Shown here one piece after another: positions 52,744 to 62,191 of a stretch of DNA of 64,000 nucleotides (position 1 is its first letter; every line of letters begins with the position of its first letter). Both the position numbers and the translations under genes were made by a program. The notes under the pieces were generated by a model that worked only from the letters and a program-made list of their open reading frames with translations, did no database searches and had not been told where the DNA came from. This stretch comes from Telmatospirillum sp. J64-1 (GTDB lineage Bacteria > Pseudomonadota > Alphaproteobacteria > Rhodospirillales > Magnetospirillaceae). The stretch covers positions 1-64,000 of the forward strand of contig NZ_SBHN01000013.1 in NCBI RefSeq assembly GCF_006980715.1, in the 5' to 3' direction.

Positions 52744-53859
52744 TCACGTAAGGACGTCGGCGGCGGGAGAATAACCGTAACCCAGGTCTTGAGCCACCGC
52801 TTCGTGCGTAATCCTTCCGGCGTGCACGTTTAGGCCATTCCGCAGCTGCGGATCGTCGGCAAGGGCCTGCTTCCAGCCCTTGTCGGCGAGGGCGAGGACG
52901 AAGGGCAGGGTGGCGTTGTTCAAGGCGATGGTCGAGGTGCGGGCGACCGCGCCGGGCATGTTGGTGACGCAGTAATGGACCACGTCATCGACCATATAGG
53001 TGGGCTCGGCATGGGTGGTGGGGTGCGAGGTCTCGAAGCAGCCGCCTTGGTCGATGGCGACGTCCACCACCACCGCGCCGCGTTTCATGCGCGACACCAT
53101 CTCGCGGGTCACCAGCTTGGGCGCGGCGGCGCCGGGCACCAGCACCGCGCCGATCACCAAATCAGCATCCAGCACCGCGCTTTCGATGCCGTCCATGGTG
53201 GCGAACAGGGTGTTGAGGCGGGGCCCCCAGCGGTCGTCCAGCTCGGTCAGGCGGGGGAGGGAGCGGTCGATGACGGTGACTCGCGCTTCCAGCCCGATCG
53301 CCATGCGCAGAGCGCTGGAGCCGACAACGCCGCCGCCCAGCACCACCACATGGGCCGAGGGCACCCCGGCGACGCCGCCCAGCAGCACGCCTTGCCCCCC
53401 TTGCGCCTTTTCCAGGCAATGGGCCCCGGCCTGCACCGCCATGCGTCCGGCGACCTCGCTCATGGGGGCGAGCAGGGGCAGGCGGCCGAAGCGGTCGGTC
53501 ACGGTCTCATAGGCGATCGCCGTCGCCCCCGAGGCCATCAGGCCGCGTGCCTGTTCGGCATCGGCGGCCAGATGCAGATAGGTGAACAGCACCTGCCCCT
53601 CGCGCAGCATGGCCCATTCGCCGGGCTGGGGTTCCTTGACCTTGACCACCATCTCGGCGTCCTGGAAGACGGAGCGGGACTCGCCGGCGATCTCGGCCCC
53701 GGCGGCGCGGTAATCCGCGTCGGTGAAGCCGCTGCCCAGACCGGCCTGGGTCTCGACGGTCACGGCATGCCCGCGATGGACCAGTTCGCGGATGCTGGAG
53801 GGAGTGAGGCCGACCCGGTATTCGTGGGTCTTGATTTCCTTGGGGACACCGATGCGCAT
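52744..53859 (-). CDS. ald: Alanine dehydrogenase
   Basis: The 371-residue enzyme interconverts alanine with pyruvate and ammonia using NAD. It has [20 protein letters not shown] at the start, the substrate lysine in VVKVKEPQ, the catalytic histidine region FTYLHLAAD, and the NAD motif [19 protein letters not shown] 53859 is preceded by GGGAG at 7 bases and gives the standard family length. It is divergent from the site-2 protease gene, 133 bases away. Confidence 0.96.
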   Translation of the reverse strand: MRIGVPKEIKTHEYRVGLTPSSIRELVHRGHAVTVETQAGLGSGFTDADYRAAGAEIAGESRSVFQDAEMVVKVKEPQPGEWAMLREGQVLFTYLHLAADAEQARGLMASGATAIAYETVTDRFGRLPLLAPMSEVAGRMAVQAGAHCLEKAQGGQGVLLGGVAGVPSAHVVVLGGGVVGSSALRMAIGLEARVTVIDRSLPRLTELDDRWGPRLNTLFATMDGIESAVLDADLVIGAVLVPGAAAPKLVTREMVSRMKRGAVVVDVAIDQGGCFETSHPTTHAEPTYMVDDVVHYCVTNMPGAVARTSTIALNNATLPFVLALADKGWKQALADDPQLRNGLNVHAGRITHEAVAQDLGYGYSPAADVLT

Positions 53860-53992
53860 GGGGTTTCTCCCGCCGGCATGCAATACTCCCTGAAAAGATG
53901 GGGATTCTTGGAAGGGCCGCAAGCTGCAGGGGTTGAAACCCCTTCCCCAGGACAAAGGTCTGTGGATATCGGCAACCGAAGGAGTCCGCCCC

Positions 53993-55162
53993 ATGTTCGG
54001 CCACCGCGTCACCCTGTTCCGGTTGATGGGCTTCGCCGTCCGGGTCGATCTGTCCTGGCTGTTCCTGGCGGTGCTGATCACCTGGAGCCTGGCGGAGGGC
54101 TATTTCCCCCAGGCCTTGCCCGGCCTGGCGCCGGGGGCGTATTGGGCGATGGGGCTGGCCGGGCTGGTGGGGCTGGCTTTTTCCATCATCGTCCATGAAT
54201 TCGCCCATTCCCTGGTGGCGCGGCGCTTTTCCATGCCCATCAACGGCATCACCCTGTTCATCTTCGGCGGCGTGGCTGAGATGGAGGAGGAGCCGTCCTC
54301 GCCCAAGGGCGAATTCCTGATGGCGATCGCGGGTCCCTTGACCAGTTTGGCCGTCGCCCTGGGATTCTGGGGCGTGGTGCTGGGGCTCGAGGCGGCGCTG
54401 GGCGATCCCGCGCAGCCCGGCCTGCATCCGGCGGCGGCGGTGGCCGGTTATCTGGCCTTCATCAATGTGATCCTGGCGGTGTTCAACATGGTCCCGGCCT
54501 TTCCTATGGATGGCGGGCGGGTGCTGCGCTCGATCCTGTGGGGATGGCGCGGCGATATCCTGTGGGCCACCCGCATCGCCGCCCAGGCCGGATCGGTCTT
54601 TGGCATGGTGCTGATCGCCCTGGCCTTGGTGTCGCTGCTTTGGGGCAATGTGGTCGGCGCGGTATGGTGGTTCCTGATCGGCCTGTTCGTGCGCATGGCT
54701 GCCGCCAGCGCCACCCAGCGGCAAGTCGCCCAGACCGTCTTCTCGGCCCGTCCGGTGCGGCATTTCATGCGTCACCGCCCCATTGCCGTCCACCCCGACC
54801 TGCCGCTGAACCGGCTGGTCGAGGAATATTTCTTCCACCACTATTTCAAGGACTTCCCGGTCACCAGCGACGGCCGCCTGCAAGGGGTGGTGTCGCTGGA
54901 GGCGGTCAAGCGGATCGAGGACGGGCGGCGGCGCTGGACCACCGTTTCCGCCGTCATGGAGCCGGTGGGCGCGGACAACGCCATCGATGCCGACGAGGAT
55001 GCGGGCAAGGCGCTGGGCATGATGCAAAGGCTGGGCAAGACCCGCCTGCTGGTCACCGAACGCGAGCGGCTGGTCGGCGTGCTGGCCCTGCGCGACCTGA
55101 TGAACTATCTGGAACTCCGCCAGAGCCTGTCCGAGAGCGGCGGGCTGAAAAAGGCGTCGTAG
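53993..55162 (+). CDS. Site-2 protease (M50) with C-terminal CBS domains
   Basis: The 389-residue membrane protein has the M50 zinc site HEFAH in a hydrophobic segment (about residues 62-72) and the second motif NMVPAFPMDGGRVLRS (about 165-180). About six membrane segments fill residues 12-240. Two CBS modules follow (about 255-375; VRHFMRHRPIAVHPDLPLN, then LVTERERLVGVLALRDL). CBS-linked S2P proteases cut membrane proteins such as anti-sigma factors and may sense nucleotides through CBS. GAAGGAG lies before ATG 53993. No anti-sigma gene is adjacent, so the substrate is unknown. Confidence 0.92.
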   Translation: MFGHRVTLFRLMGFAVRVDLSWLFLAVLITWSLAEGYFPQALPGLAPGAYWAMGLAGLVGLAFSIIVHEFAHSLVARRFSMPINGITLFIFGGVAEMEEEPSSPKGEFLMAIAGPLTSLAVALGFWGVVLGLEAALGDPAQPGLHPAAAVAGYLAFINVILAVFNMVPAFPMDGGRVLRSILWGWRGDILWATRIAAQAGSVFGMVLIALALVSLLWGNVVGAVWWFLIGLFVRMAAASATQRQVAQTVFSARPVRHFMRHRPIAVHPDLPLNRLVEEYFFHHYFKDFPVTSDGRLQGVVSLEAVKRIEDGRRRWTTVSAVMEPVGADNAIDADEDAGKALGMMQRLGKTRLLVTERERLVGVLALRDLMNYLELRQSLSESGGLKKAS

Positions 55163-55260
55163 CGCCGCAGGTCCGGCGGCATTCCGCCTCTTCCGGCTGC
55201 TCCATTGACAGACCCGGCAGGTCGGTTGATCCTTTGGCTCCGTTCTACCCGGAGCCTTCC

Positions 55261-56463
55261 ATGTCCAGATCCTGGCGTCTGCCAATCCTGATCCTGTTCT
55301 GCGGGTCGCTGGTGCTGTCCCTCAACCTGGGCATTCGCCAGTCCCTGGGCCTGTTCATCCCCGACCTGATGAACGAGAAGGGCTGGAGTGCCGGGACTCT
55401 CGCCTTTGCCTTCGCGATCCAGAATCTGGTCTGGGGCCTGGCCTCGCCGCTGGGCGGAATGCTGGCCGACCGCTGGGGGACGGCCAAGACGCTGGCCCTG
55501 GGCTGTGCCGTCTATGCCTCGGGCCTGGCGCTGATGGGCATGTCCGACAGCGTGTGGATGCTGCATGGCAGTGCCGGCCTGCTGATCGGAGCGGGGGTCG
55601 GGGCCACGACCTTCCCCATCGTGTTGGGAGCCATCGGCCGGGCGGTGCCGCCCGAGAAGCGCAGCTTCGCCTTGGGAATCGCCAGCGCAGGCGGCTCGTT
55701 CGGCCAGTTCATCATGGCGCCCGTGACCCAGCAGCTCAATCTCGGCTTCGGCCCGGAAACGGCGCTGCTGCTGCTGGCGGCGATCAGTCTGCTGATGGTG
55801 CCTGCCGGTCTGGCCCTGGCGGGCAAGCCCGAGCCGGGGCAGGGTGTGGGGCAGCAGAGCCTGACGGAGGCCCTGCGCGAGGCGGCGGGACAGCGCAGCT
55901 ATCTGCTGCTGATGGCCGGTTTCTTCGTCTGCGGCTTCCATGTGGCCTTCATCTCGGTCCATCTGCCGGTCTTCTCGGCCTTGTGCGGCATGGTTCCGGC
56001 GGTGGCCGCCACCTCCCTGGCGCTGGTCGGGCTGTTCAACATCTTCGGGACGCTGACGACCGGGGCCCTGGGCGGGCGCTATCCGAAGAAATGGTTGCTG
56101 TCGGGAATCTATTTCGGCCGCGCCGTCGCCATTGGCGCCTTCATGCTGGCACCCAAGACCGAGGCTTCCTTCCTGATCTTCGCCAGCGTCATGGGTTTCC
56201 TGTGGCTGTCCACCGTGCCGCCGACCAGCGGGCTGATCGCGCAGATCTTTGGTCCCCGCTACCTCGCCAGCCTGTTCGGGCTGGTGATGCTCAGCCATCA
56301 GGTGGGCGCCTTCCTAGGCGCCTGGAGCGGCGGGCTGGTCTACGACCTGACGGGGTCCTACGATGCCGTCTGGGTTGCCGCCCTGGCGCTCGGCGTCTTC
56401 GCCGGGCTGGTGCATCTGCCGATCCGCGAGGCGCCGCTGCAGCGGGAGGCCGTTCCGGCCTGA
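55261..56463 (+). CDS. Major facilitator superfamily transporter
   Basis: The 400-residue protein has the twelve-segment MFS layout. The loop between segments 2 and 3 carries GGMLADRWGTAKTLALG, the MFS signature. An AVPPEKRSFALGIASAGGSFGQF region leads into segments 4 and 5, and a central cytoplasmic loop lies near residues 185-215. Substrate unknown; it resembles MFS carriers of small organic acids. ATG 55261 starts the first segment after a GGAG site. It lies 98 bases after the protease and 87 bases before the MBL hydrolase. Confidence 0.88.
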   Translation: MSRSWRLPILILFCGSLVLSLNLGIRQSLGLFIPDLMNEKGWSAGTLAFAFAIQNLVWGLASPLGGMLADRWGTAKTLALGCAVYASGLALMGMSDSVWMLHGSAGLLIGAGVGATTFPIVLGAIGRAVPPEKRSFALGIASAGGSFGQFIMAPVTQQLNLGFGPETALLLLAAISLLMVPAGLALAGKPEPGQGVGQQSLTEALREAAGQRSYLLLMAGFFVCGFHVAFISVHLPVFSALCGMVPAVAATSLALVGLFNIFGTLTTGALGGRYPKKWLLSGIYFGRAVAIGAFMLAPKTEASFLIFASVMGFLWLSTVPPTSGLIAQIFGPRYLASLFGLVMLSHQVGAFLGAWSGGLVYDLTGSYDAVWVAALALGVFAGLVHLPIREAPLQREAVPA

Positions 56464-56550
56464 GAAAGGCCCTTCCGCCTGGAACCGGATTCCCGCCGCC
56501 CCTGTTCAAGAGGATGAAGCATCCTTCAGGCAGAGCGGCGGGGGCAGGAC

Positions 56551-57339
56551 ATGGCGGTTATCAGTAAGGTGGATGAGGTCACGCCGGATCTCCTCCGGCT
56601 GCGCTATCTTTTCGTCAATCTCTATTTCTGGAGCTCCGGCTCCTCCTGGGTGCTGGTCGATGCGGGGCTGAACGGCTGCGCCGGCAAGGTCCTGGAAACC
56701 GCCGAGCGGCATTTCGGCAAGGGCGCCAAGCCGGAAGCTGTCATCCTGACCCATGGGCATTTCGATCACGTGGGAGCGTTTCCCCAGCTCTTTGAGCATT
56801 GGGACGTGCCGGTCTACGCGCACCGCCAGGAGATGCCGCATCTGACCGGCCAAGCCGATTATCCGCCGCCCGATCCCAGCATCGGCGAGGGCGTGCTGGC
56901 GAGCCTCTCCTTCACCTATCCCAACAAGGCCATCGATCTTGGCAGCCGCGTCAGGCCCCTGCCCGAGGATGGCGGCGTGCCGCACATGCCCGGCTGGCGC
57001 TGGATCCAGACGCCCGGTCATACCGCCGGTCATGTCTCGTTCTTCCGCGAGCAGGACCGCTGCCTGATCGCGGGGGATGCCTTCGTGACGGTGAAGCAGG
57101 AATCCCTTTATGCCGTCGCGGTGCAGGAGCCGGAAGTGCATGGGCCGCCTGCCTATTTCACCCAGGACTGGAAGGCGGCGCGGCATTCGGTGGAGAAACT
57201 GGCGGCGTTGCGCCCGGCCATCGCGGCGACCGGCCACGGTACGCCCATGCGCGGCGACGGCCTGAGCCGGGGACTCGAGCGCCTGGTCAGCGATTTCGAG
57301 ACCCTCGCCGTGCCCGATCACGGGAAATACGTGCCCTGA
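56551..57339 (+). CDS. MBL-fold metallo-hydrolase
   Basis: The 262-residue protein has the metallo-beta-lactamase metal motif LTHGHFDHVG (H-x-H-x-D-H), a second histidine in QTPGHTAGHVSF, the bridging aspartate in IAGDAFV and a late histidine in TGHGTPMRG. It binds two metals and hydrolyses an ester or thioester. The family is too broad to name the substrate; glyoxalase II-like and lactonase-like members both fit. Confidence 0.9.
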   Translation: MAVISKVDEVTPDLLRLRYLFVNLYFWSSGSSWVLVDAGLNGCAGKVLETAERHFGKGAKPEAVILTHGHFDHVGAFPQLFEHWDVPVYAHRQEMPHLTGQADYPPPDPSIGEGVLASLSFTYPNKAIDLGSRVRPLPEDGGVPHMPGWRWIQTPGHTAGHVSFFREQDRCLIAGDAFVTVKQESLYAVAVQEPEVHGPPAYFTQDWKAARHSVEKLAALRPAIAATGHGTPMRGDGLSRGLERLVSDFETLAVPDHGKYVP

Positions 57340-57342
57340 AGA

Positions 57343-57374
57343 AAGGCCGCGCTTCCATCGGGAAACGCGGCCTT
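57343..57374. terminator. Hairpin between convergent genes
   Basis: AAGGCCGCG (57343-57351) pairs with CGCGGCCTT (57366-57374). The tail on the minus strand is TTTCTTC, and on the plus strand it is G-rich. It probably ends the NDUFA9-like transcript more than the MBL transcript. Confidence 0.6.
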
Positions 57375-57379
57375 GGGGC

Positions 57380-58393
57380 TTACTTCATCCGCAGGCGGGT
57401 CAGCGTGCGGTCGGCGGGTTCGCGGAAGCGGTCGAGGTAAAGCGGCAGGATCACTTCCGCGGCGGTGGGGTTGATGCCCAGATCCTTCAGGCCGGGCTGC
57501 CCGCCGGTCAGGACGTTGTCGTTGCGCAACTGGCGCAGCTGGTCGGGCGTCAGCATGGGCTTGGGCAGGAATTGCAGGATAGCGGCCTGCAAGCCGGCCA
57601 GCCCGAATGTCAGGGGAAGCAGGCGGCGCTGGCGGCCGGTCTGGGCCATGACCAGTTCCATCACTTCCTTCATGGTGTAGACGCGCGGTCCGCCCAATTC
57701 GTAGGTCTGGCCCTTGGTGGCTTCGTCCGCGGCGGCCTTCATGAAGGCTTCGGCGACATCGCCCACATAGACCGGCTGGAACTTGGTGCCGCCGCTGCCG
57801 AAGCAGTCGAAGCGCAGCCTGCCGCCCTCGTTCTTGAGCTTCAGCCCGTCCCGGGTGATCACCGGCAGGAAGGGAGCGTTGGCGGCCAGGCTGGCGAAGC
57901 GGTTGAAGAAATCGTCTTCCGGGCCGAAGATCACGCTGGGGCGGAAGATGGTGGCCTCGGGGAAGGCGGCGCGCACGGTGTCCTCGCCCAGGGCCTTGGT
58001 GCGGGCGTAGTCGGATTGCGACCGCTTGTCCGCGCCGAGGGCCGACATATGCATGAGGCGCGAGACGCCGGCAGCCTTGGCGGCCTTGGCCACGTTGGCG
58101 GCGCCGTCCACATGCACGGCCTGGAAGCCGCTCTTGCCGCGCTCGAAGAGGATGCCCACCAGATTGATCACCAGTTCCGCGCCTTCGACGGCGGCGGCGA
58201 CCGAAGCGGGGCGGGTGATGTCGGCGGCGACGGGAACGATCTGCGCCAGATTGCCGAGCGGCTGAAGGAAAGCGGCCGCATCGGGATCGCGCACGGCGAC
58301 CCTGACGACCCAATCTTCCTGCGCCAAGCGCTTGACGAGATGCCGCCCAATGAAGCCGGATCCCCCGAAGACCGTGACCAGACGACGTGCCAT
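57380..58393 (-). CDS. Complex I NDUFA9-like NAD(P)-binding protein
   Basis: The 337-residue protein is an atypical short-chain dehydrogenase with N-terminal nucleotide motif VFGGSGFIGRHLV (residues 7-19), LVINLVGILFERGKSGFQAVHVDGA and SDYARTKALGED (Tyr-x3-Lys region, here Y-A-R-T-K). Mitochondrial NDUFA9 belongs to this group and binds NADPH in complex I, but bacterial members are often free-standing and may act on quinone or isoprenoid metabolism. I chose ATG 58393 because GGAGAAGG lies just before it; the ATG five codons earlier overlaps that site. Confidence 0.88.
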   Translation of the reverse strand: MARRLVTVFGGSGFIGRHLVKRLAQEDWVVRVAVRDPDAAAFLQPLGNLAQIVPVAADITRPASVAAAVEGAELVINLVGILFERGKSGFQAVHVDGAANVAKAAKAAGVSRLMHMSALGADKRSQSDYARTKALGEDTVRAAFPEATIFRPSVIFGPEDDFFNRFASLAANAPFLPVITRDGLKLKNEGGRLRFDCFGSGGTKFQPVYVGDVAEAFMKAAADEATKGQTYELGGPRVYTMKEVMELVMAQTGRQRRLLPLTFGLAGLQAAILQFLPKPMLTPDQLRQLRNDNVLTGGQPGLKDLGINPTAAEVILPLYLDRFREPADRTLTRLRMK

Positions 58394-58525
58394 AAGAGCC
58401 TTCTCCATGCTCAAATCATTGAGCGGGAAGCTAAAACTTTCCGCGACTGTTGGCAAGCCGGACCCCTGCGAAAGTGTGGGTTTAGGGTGGGGCTGTAAAA
58501 AAAATGACAAACCATACGAAAAGCC

Positions 58526-58554
58526 TTTGACAGGGCGTCTCGTCCCCAGTACAT
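58526..58554 (+). promoter_or_regulatory. Promoter of tRNA-Leu
   Basis: A perfect TTGACA (58526-58531) and TACATA (58549-58554) are 17 bases apart. The transcript would start near 58561, about 30 bases before the tRNA. Confidence 0.75.
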
Positions 58555-58589
58555 ATCCCGCCATCGACGCCCTGCGGGGCGAGCGCGGT

Positions 58590-58676
58590 GCCCAGGTGGC
58601 GGAACTGGTAGACGCGCTAGATTCAGGTTCTAGTGGCCGAAAGGTCGTGGAAGTTCGAGTCTTCTCCTGGGCACCA
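58590..58676 (+). tRNA. tRNA-Leu (anticodon CAG)
   Basis: The 87-base class II tRNA has acceptor GCCCAGG/CCTGGGC, anticodon stem CTAGA/TCTAG with loop TTCAGGT (CAG at 58624-58626), a long variable arm (TGGCCGAAAGGTCGTG region), T loop AGTTCGAGTCT and an encoded CCA. It decodes CUG, the main leucine codon in GC-rich genomes such as this one. Confidence 0.97.
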
Positions 58677-58752
58677 TTTCTCTCTACTCCCCCCTTGTTG
58701 TCGAATACCTGAAACTGCCGATAATCCGGCAGGGCACAAGGGGGAGTAAGAG

Positions 58753-59364
58753 ATGAGCATTTCCTATCATCGTGGCGATCTTCCGGCCGGCATCGATTTC
58801 GGCGACATGGTCGCCGTCGATTCCGAGACCATGGGCCTGAACCTGCATCGCGACCGTCTTTGCGTCGTGCAGCTTTCGGCCGGTGACGGCACCGCCCATG
58901 TGGTCCACCTGCCCAACCGAGTCTATGACTGCCCGAATTTGAAGGCGCTGCTGGCCAATCCGGCAGTGACCAAGCTGTTCCATTTCGGGCGGTTTGACAT
59001 TGCCATCCTGCAGCGCCATCTCGGTGTGGTCTGCGCCCCGGTCTTCTGCACGAAGATCGCGTCGAAGCTGGTGCGCACCAATACCGACCGTCATGGCCTG
59101 AAGGATTTGTGCCGCGACCTGCTGGGCGTGGAACTGTCCAAGCAGCAGCAGACCTCCGACTGGGGGGCCGACAGCCTGACCGACGAACAGCTGGCCTATG
59201 CCGCGTCGGACGTTCTTTATCTGCATGCGCTGAAGGCCAAGCTGGACGTGCTGCTGGACCGCGAGGGCCGGCGCGACCTGGCCCAGGCCTGCTTCGATTT
59301 CCTGCCCGGCCGCGCGGCCCTGGACCTGAACGGCTGGGAAGAGCAGGACATTTTCGCTCATTAA
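58753..59364 (+). CDS. rnd: RNase D-like 3'-5' exonuclease, single domain
   Basis: The 203-residue protein is a DEDDy exonuclease: AVDSETMGL (Exo I Asp and Glu), LFHFGRFDIAIL (Exo II) and YAASDVLYL (Exo III with Tyr-x3-Asp). It lacks the HRDC domain that full-length RNase D uses to hold tRNA precursors, so it is about half the length of E. coli RNase D. Such short forms are common in Alphaproteobacteria near LPS genes. It starts 76 bases after tRNA-Leu. A role in tRNA 3' maturation is inferred from the family. Confidence 0.9.
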   Translation: MSISYHRGDLPAGIDFGDMVAVDSETMGLNLHRDRLCVVQLSAGDGTAHVVHLPNRVYDCPNLKALLANPAVTKLFHFGRFDIAILQRHLGVVCAPVFCTKIASKLVRTNTDRHGLKDLCRDLLGVELSKQQQTSDWGADSLTDEQLAYAASDVLYLHALKAKLDVLLDREGRRDLAQACFDFLPGRAALDLNGWEEQDIFAH

Positions 59365-59508
59365 AAGAAAGAGCGGAGACGGAAGGGGCGGGCTTGGCTT
59401 GCTCCGACCGGCTCAGGGAAGCCCGGGGTCCAGGCAGGGCGAGGCTCCGCCCGGGGACGATCTTTGGTGTAATCGTCGTCCTTCATACCACCCTGGACCC
59501 TGGTTTCG

Positions 59509-59538
59509 TTGACTTTCATGCCGTCCGGCGCGTAGTTT
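59509..59538 (+). promoter_or_regulatory. Candidate promoter of the kdsD-lpt operon
   Basis: TTGACT (59509-59514) and TAGTTT (59533-59538) are 18 bases apart in the 242-base gap before kdsD. The rest of the gap is GC-rich and holds no recognisable gene. Confidence 0.45.
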
Positions 59539-59606
59539 GCATGACGGCTGGATTGTCCGGCCGGCGCCCCGGTGTGGAGCGGGGCGAAAGTGAGGGCAGG
59601 GCCTAG

Positions 59607-60599
59607 ATGACTTCTTCGACCACCGCCATCCTTGCCGCCGTTCCGGCGGAATCCGATCTGGACGCGGCGCGCCGCGTGCTGGAAACCGAGGCCGATGCCT
59701 TGCGCGTGCTGGCCGACAGTCTGGGCGAGGGCTTCGTCCAGGCGATCGACCTGTTCTCGGCGGTGCAGGGCCGGGTGGTGGTCAGCGGCATGGGCAAGAG
59801 CGGCCATGTGGCGCGCAAGATCGCTGCCACCCTGGCCTCGACCGGGACACCGGCCTTCTTCGTCCATCCCGCCGAAGCCAGCCATGGCGACCTGGGCATG
59901 ATCGCCAAGGGCGACGCCGTGCTGGCGCTGTCCAATTCCGGCGAGACGCCCGAACTCTCCGACCTGATCGCCTATACCCGGCGCTTCGCCATCCCGCTGG
60001 TCGGCATGACCGGGCGGGAGGAAAGCTCGCTGGCCCAGGCCTCGGATGCCGCCCTGGTCCTGCCGCGCCTGAAGGAAGCCTGCCCGATGGGTTTGGCGCC
60101 GACCACCTCGACCACGGCCATGCTGGCCTTGGGCGACGCCATTGCCGTGGCGCTGCTGGCGCGCAAGGGCTTCTCGGCGGCTGATTTCCGCGTCTTCCAT
60201 CCCGGCGGCCAGTTGGGCCGGCGCCTGCTGAAAGTGGGCGACCTGATGCATCAGGGGCCGGAATTGCCGCTGGCGCCTGCTTCCATGCCCATGTCCGAGG
60301 CCTTGCTGGTCATGACCGCCAAGAGCTTCGGCTGCGTCGGCGTCATCGATGAAGACGGCCTGCTGGTCGGCATCGTGACGGACGGCGACCTGCGCCGCCA
60401 TCTGTCCGACGACCTGCTGGCCCGTACCGCCGGCGAGGTGATGACCCCGGCGCCGAAGACGGTGCGCCCCTCGCTTCTGGCGGCAGAGGCGCTGCGCATC
60501 CTGAACAGCTGCACCATCACCAGCCTGTTCGTGGCGGAAGAGGGACGTCCGGTGGGCATCCTGCATATTCACGACTGCCTGCGGGCCGGTATCGCCTGA
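59607..60599 (+). CDS. kdsD: Arabinose-5-phosphate isomerase
   Basis: The 330-residue enzyme turns ribulose-5-phosphate into arabinose-5-phosphate, the first step to KDO for LPS. It has a SIS domain with GMGKSGHVARKIAATLASTG and HPAEASHGDLGMI, containing the active-site histidine, and two C-terminal CBS modules (about 205-325; MPMSEALLVMTAKSFGCVGVIDEDG and LFVAEEGRPVGILHIHDCLR). The start ATG directly follows an in-frame TAG. LPS export genes follow immediately, so precursor synthesis and transport are in one operon. Confidence 0.96.
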   Translation: MTSSTTAILAAVPAESDLDAARRVLETEADALRVLADSLGEGFVQAIDLFSAVQGRVVVSGMGKSGHVARKIAATLASTGTPAFFVHPAEASHGDLGMIAKGDAVLALSNSGETPELSDLIAYTRRFAIPLVGMTGREESSLAQASDAALVLPRLKEACPMGLAPTTSTTAMLALGDAIAVALLARKGFSAADFRVFHPGGQLGRRLLKVGDLMHQGPELPLAPASMPMSEALLVMTAKSFGCVGVIDEDGLLVGIVTDGDLRRHLSDDLLARTAGEVMTPAPKTVRPSLLAAEALRILNSCTITSLFVAEEGRPVGILHIHDCLRAGIA

Positions 60600-60616
60600 T
60601 CCCGCCGAGGAACGCC

Positions 60617-61267
60617 ATGGCCGCGACCGTTGATCCCAACACCCCCCTTGCAGCCGCGCCGCGAAAGGCGGATTTCGGCTATTCGCGCTTCGTCCATGTC
60701 ATGAAGCGGCTGCTGCCGGCCCTGGCGGCGGCGCTGATGGGGCTGGTTTTCGCTTGGCCGCAGCTTTCGGGGATGGCCGAGCAGTCGTTCAGCCTCAGCC
60801 TGTCGGACATGGACCCTTCCGAGGCCGACACGCTGACTATGAACAATCCCCGCTTCTTCGGCAGCGACACGCAGCGGCGGCTGTTCTTCGTGACCGCCAA
60901 TTCCGCTTCGCAGGTCGAGAGCCTGACCGGCGTGGTGACCCTCGATGCCCCGCGGGCCGACATGACCGGGGCGGACGGCAAGAAGATCAGCATGGATTCC
61001 CGGCTCGGCTATTACAGCCAGGAAGGCGAGCTTCTCGATCTCCTGGGCGGAGTGGACCTCTACCACCAGGACGGCTATCAGGTCCATACGACGGCCGCGC
61101 GGATCTCGCTGAAGGCAGGCCGCGCCGAGGGCGACACTCCGGTCCAGGCCCATGGCAGCTTCGGCGAGGCGGAGGGCGAAGGTTTCGTCATCTCCGATCA
61201 TGGCCGTGTCGTTCACTTCACCGGTCAGTCCCGGGCGGTGCTGAAGAGTGGCGGGGTGAAGCAGTGA
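60617..61267 (+). CDS. lptC: LPS transport protein LptC
   Basis: The 216-residue protein has one N-terminal membrane segment (about residues 32-52) and a periplasmic beta-jellyroll (about 60-210). It ties the LptB2FG transporter to the LptA bridge. NPRFFGSDTQRRLFFVTANSA and GVVTLDAPRADMTGADG match alphaproteobacterial LptC; the sequence is weakly conserved in general, so position before lptA and lptB is part of the evidence. The stop overlaps the lptA start (GTGA). Confidence 0.9.
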   Translation: MAATVDPNTPLAAAPRKADFGYSRFVHVMKRLLPALAAALMGLVFAWPQLSGMAEQSFSLSLSDMDPSEADTLTMNNPRFFGSDTQRRLFFVTANSASQVESLTGVVTLDAPRADMTGADGKKISMDSRLGYYSQEGELLDLLGGVDLYHQDGYQVHTTAARISLKAGRAEGDTPVQAHGSFGEAEGEGFVISDHGRVVHFTGQSRAVLKSGGVKQ

Positions 61268-62184
61268 GGATGCGCCGCTCTCTTCTGGCGGCGGCCGTGG
61301 TGGCCCTGGGGCTCGGAGGGAGCGTCTGGCCGGCTCAGGCCTTCGAATTCGCCAGCCAGGGGCAGACCCTGCCCATCGAGGTCACCGCCGATGACGGCAT
61401 CGAGTGGCGCCAGGACGGACAGGTCTTCATCGCCCGGGGCAATGCCCGCGCGGCGCGGGGCGATGTGACGATCAGCGCCGATACCCTGACCGCCCATTAC
61501 CGCCAGACCCCTGACGGCGAAAGCGAGATCTGGCGGCTGGATGCCGACGGCGCGGTGACCATCGCCACCGCCACCGAGACCGCCACCGGCAGCAACGCCA
61601 CTTATAATATCGATGATGCGGTGCTGGTCCTGGTCGGCCAGCCGGCCCGGCTGGTGACGGCCGATGAAGAGGTCATCGCCCATGAAAGCCTGGAATATTG
61701 GGAAGCGAAGCGGCTGGCGGTGGCGCGCGGCAAGGCCAGCCTGATCGCGCCCGACCGCCGCCTGGATGCCGATGTCATCACAGCCGATCTGGCGGAAGAG
61801 ACCCAGGCGCAGCGCACGGGCAATGCGCCCCAGCCGGGGACGGGCGGATTGCGCCTCAAGGTGGCGCGCGGATTCGGCAATGTGGTGGTGTCCTCCCAGC
61901 GCGAGCGCGCCTCGGCCGACCGGGGCAGCTATGATGCCGAAACGGGTATCGCCGAGCTGATCGGCTCGGTGAGGCTGAGCCGCGACGATAACCATCTGGC
62001 CGGCGGCTATGCGACGATGAACCTCAATACCGGGGTCAGCCGCCTGTTCCCGGCACCGCCGGGCGGCCAGGCTGCGGAAGGCCGGGTGCGCGGTGTCTTC
62101 GTGCCCGAAGCCCGCCGCGAGCTTCGCGAACCGGCCGAGCAATCCCCGCAGTCTTCGCCCGCCCCGACGACCTCCACCCGCTAG
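61264..62184 (+). CDS. lptA: LPS transport periplasmic bridge protein LptA
   Basis: The 306-residue protein has a signal peptide (cleavage after AQA near residue 26) and an OstA/LptA domain: LPIEVTADDGIEWRQDGQVFIARGNARAARGDVTISADTL, typical of the beta-jellyroll that stacks into the periplasmic bridge. It is longer than E. coli LptA (about 185 residues); the final ~45 residues are proline/serine-rich. The GTG at 61264 overlaps the lptC stop; the ATG at 61270 is an alternative. Confidence 0.92.
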   Translation: MRMRRSLLAAAVVALGLGGSVWPAQAFEFASQGQTLPIEVTADDGIEWRQDGQVFIARGNARAARGDVTISADTLTAHYRQTPDGESEIWRLDADGAVTIATATETATGSNATYNIDDAVLVLVGQPARLVTADEEVIAHESLEYWEAKRLAVARGKASLIAPDRRLDADVITADLAEETQAQRTGNAPQPGTGGLRLKVARGFGNVVVSSQRERASADRGSYDAETGIAELIGSVRLSRDDNHLAGGYATMNLNTGVSRLFPAPPGGQAAEGRVRGVFVPEARRELREPAEQSPQSSPAPTTSTR

Positions 62185-62191
62185 GAGATAC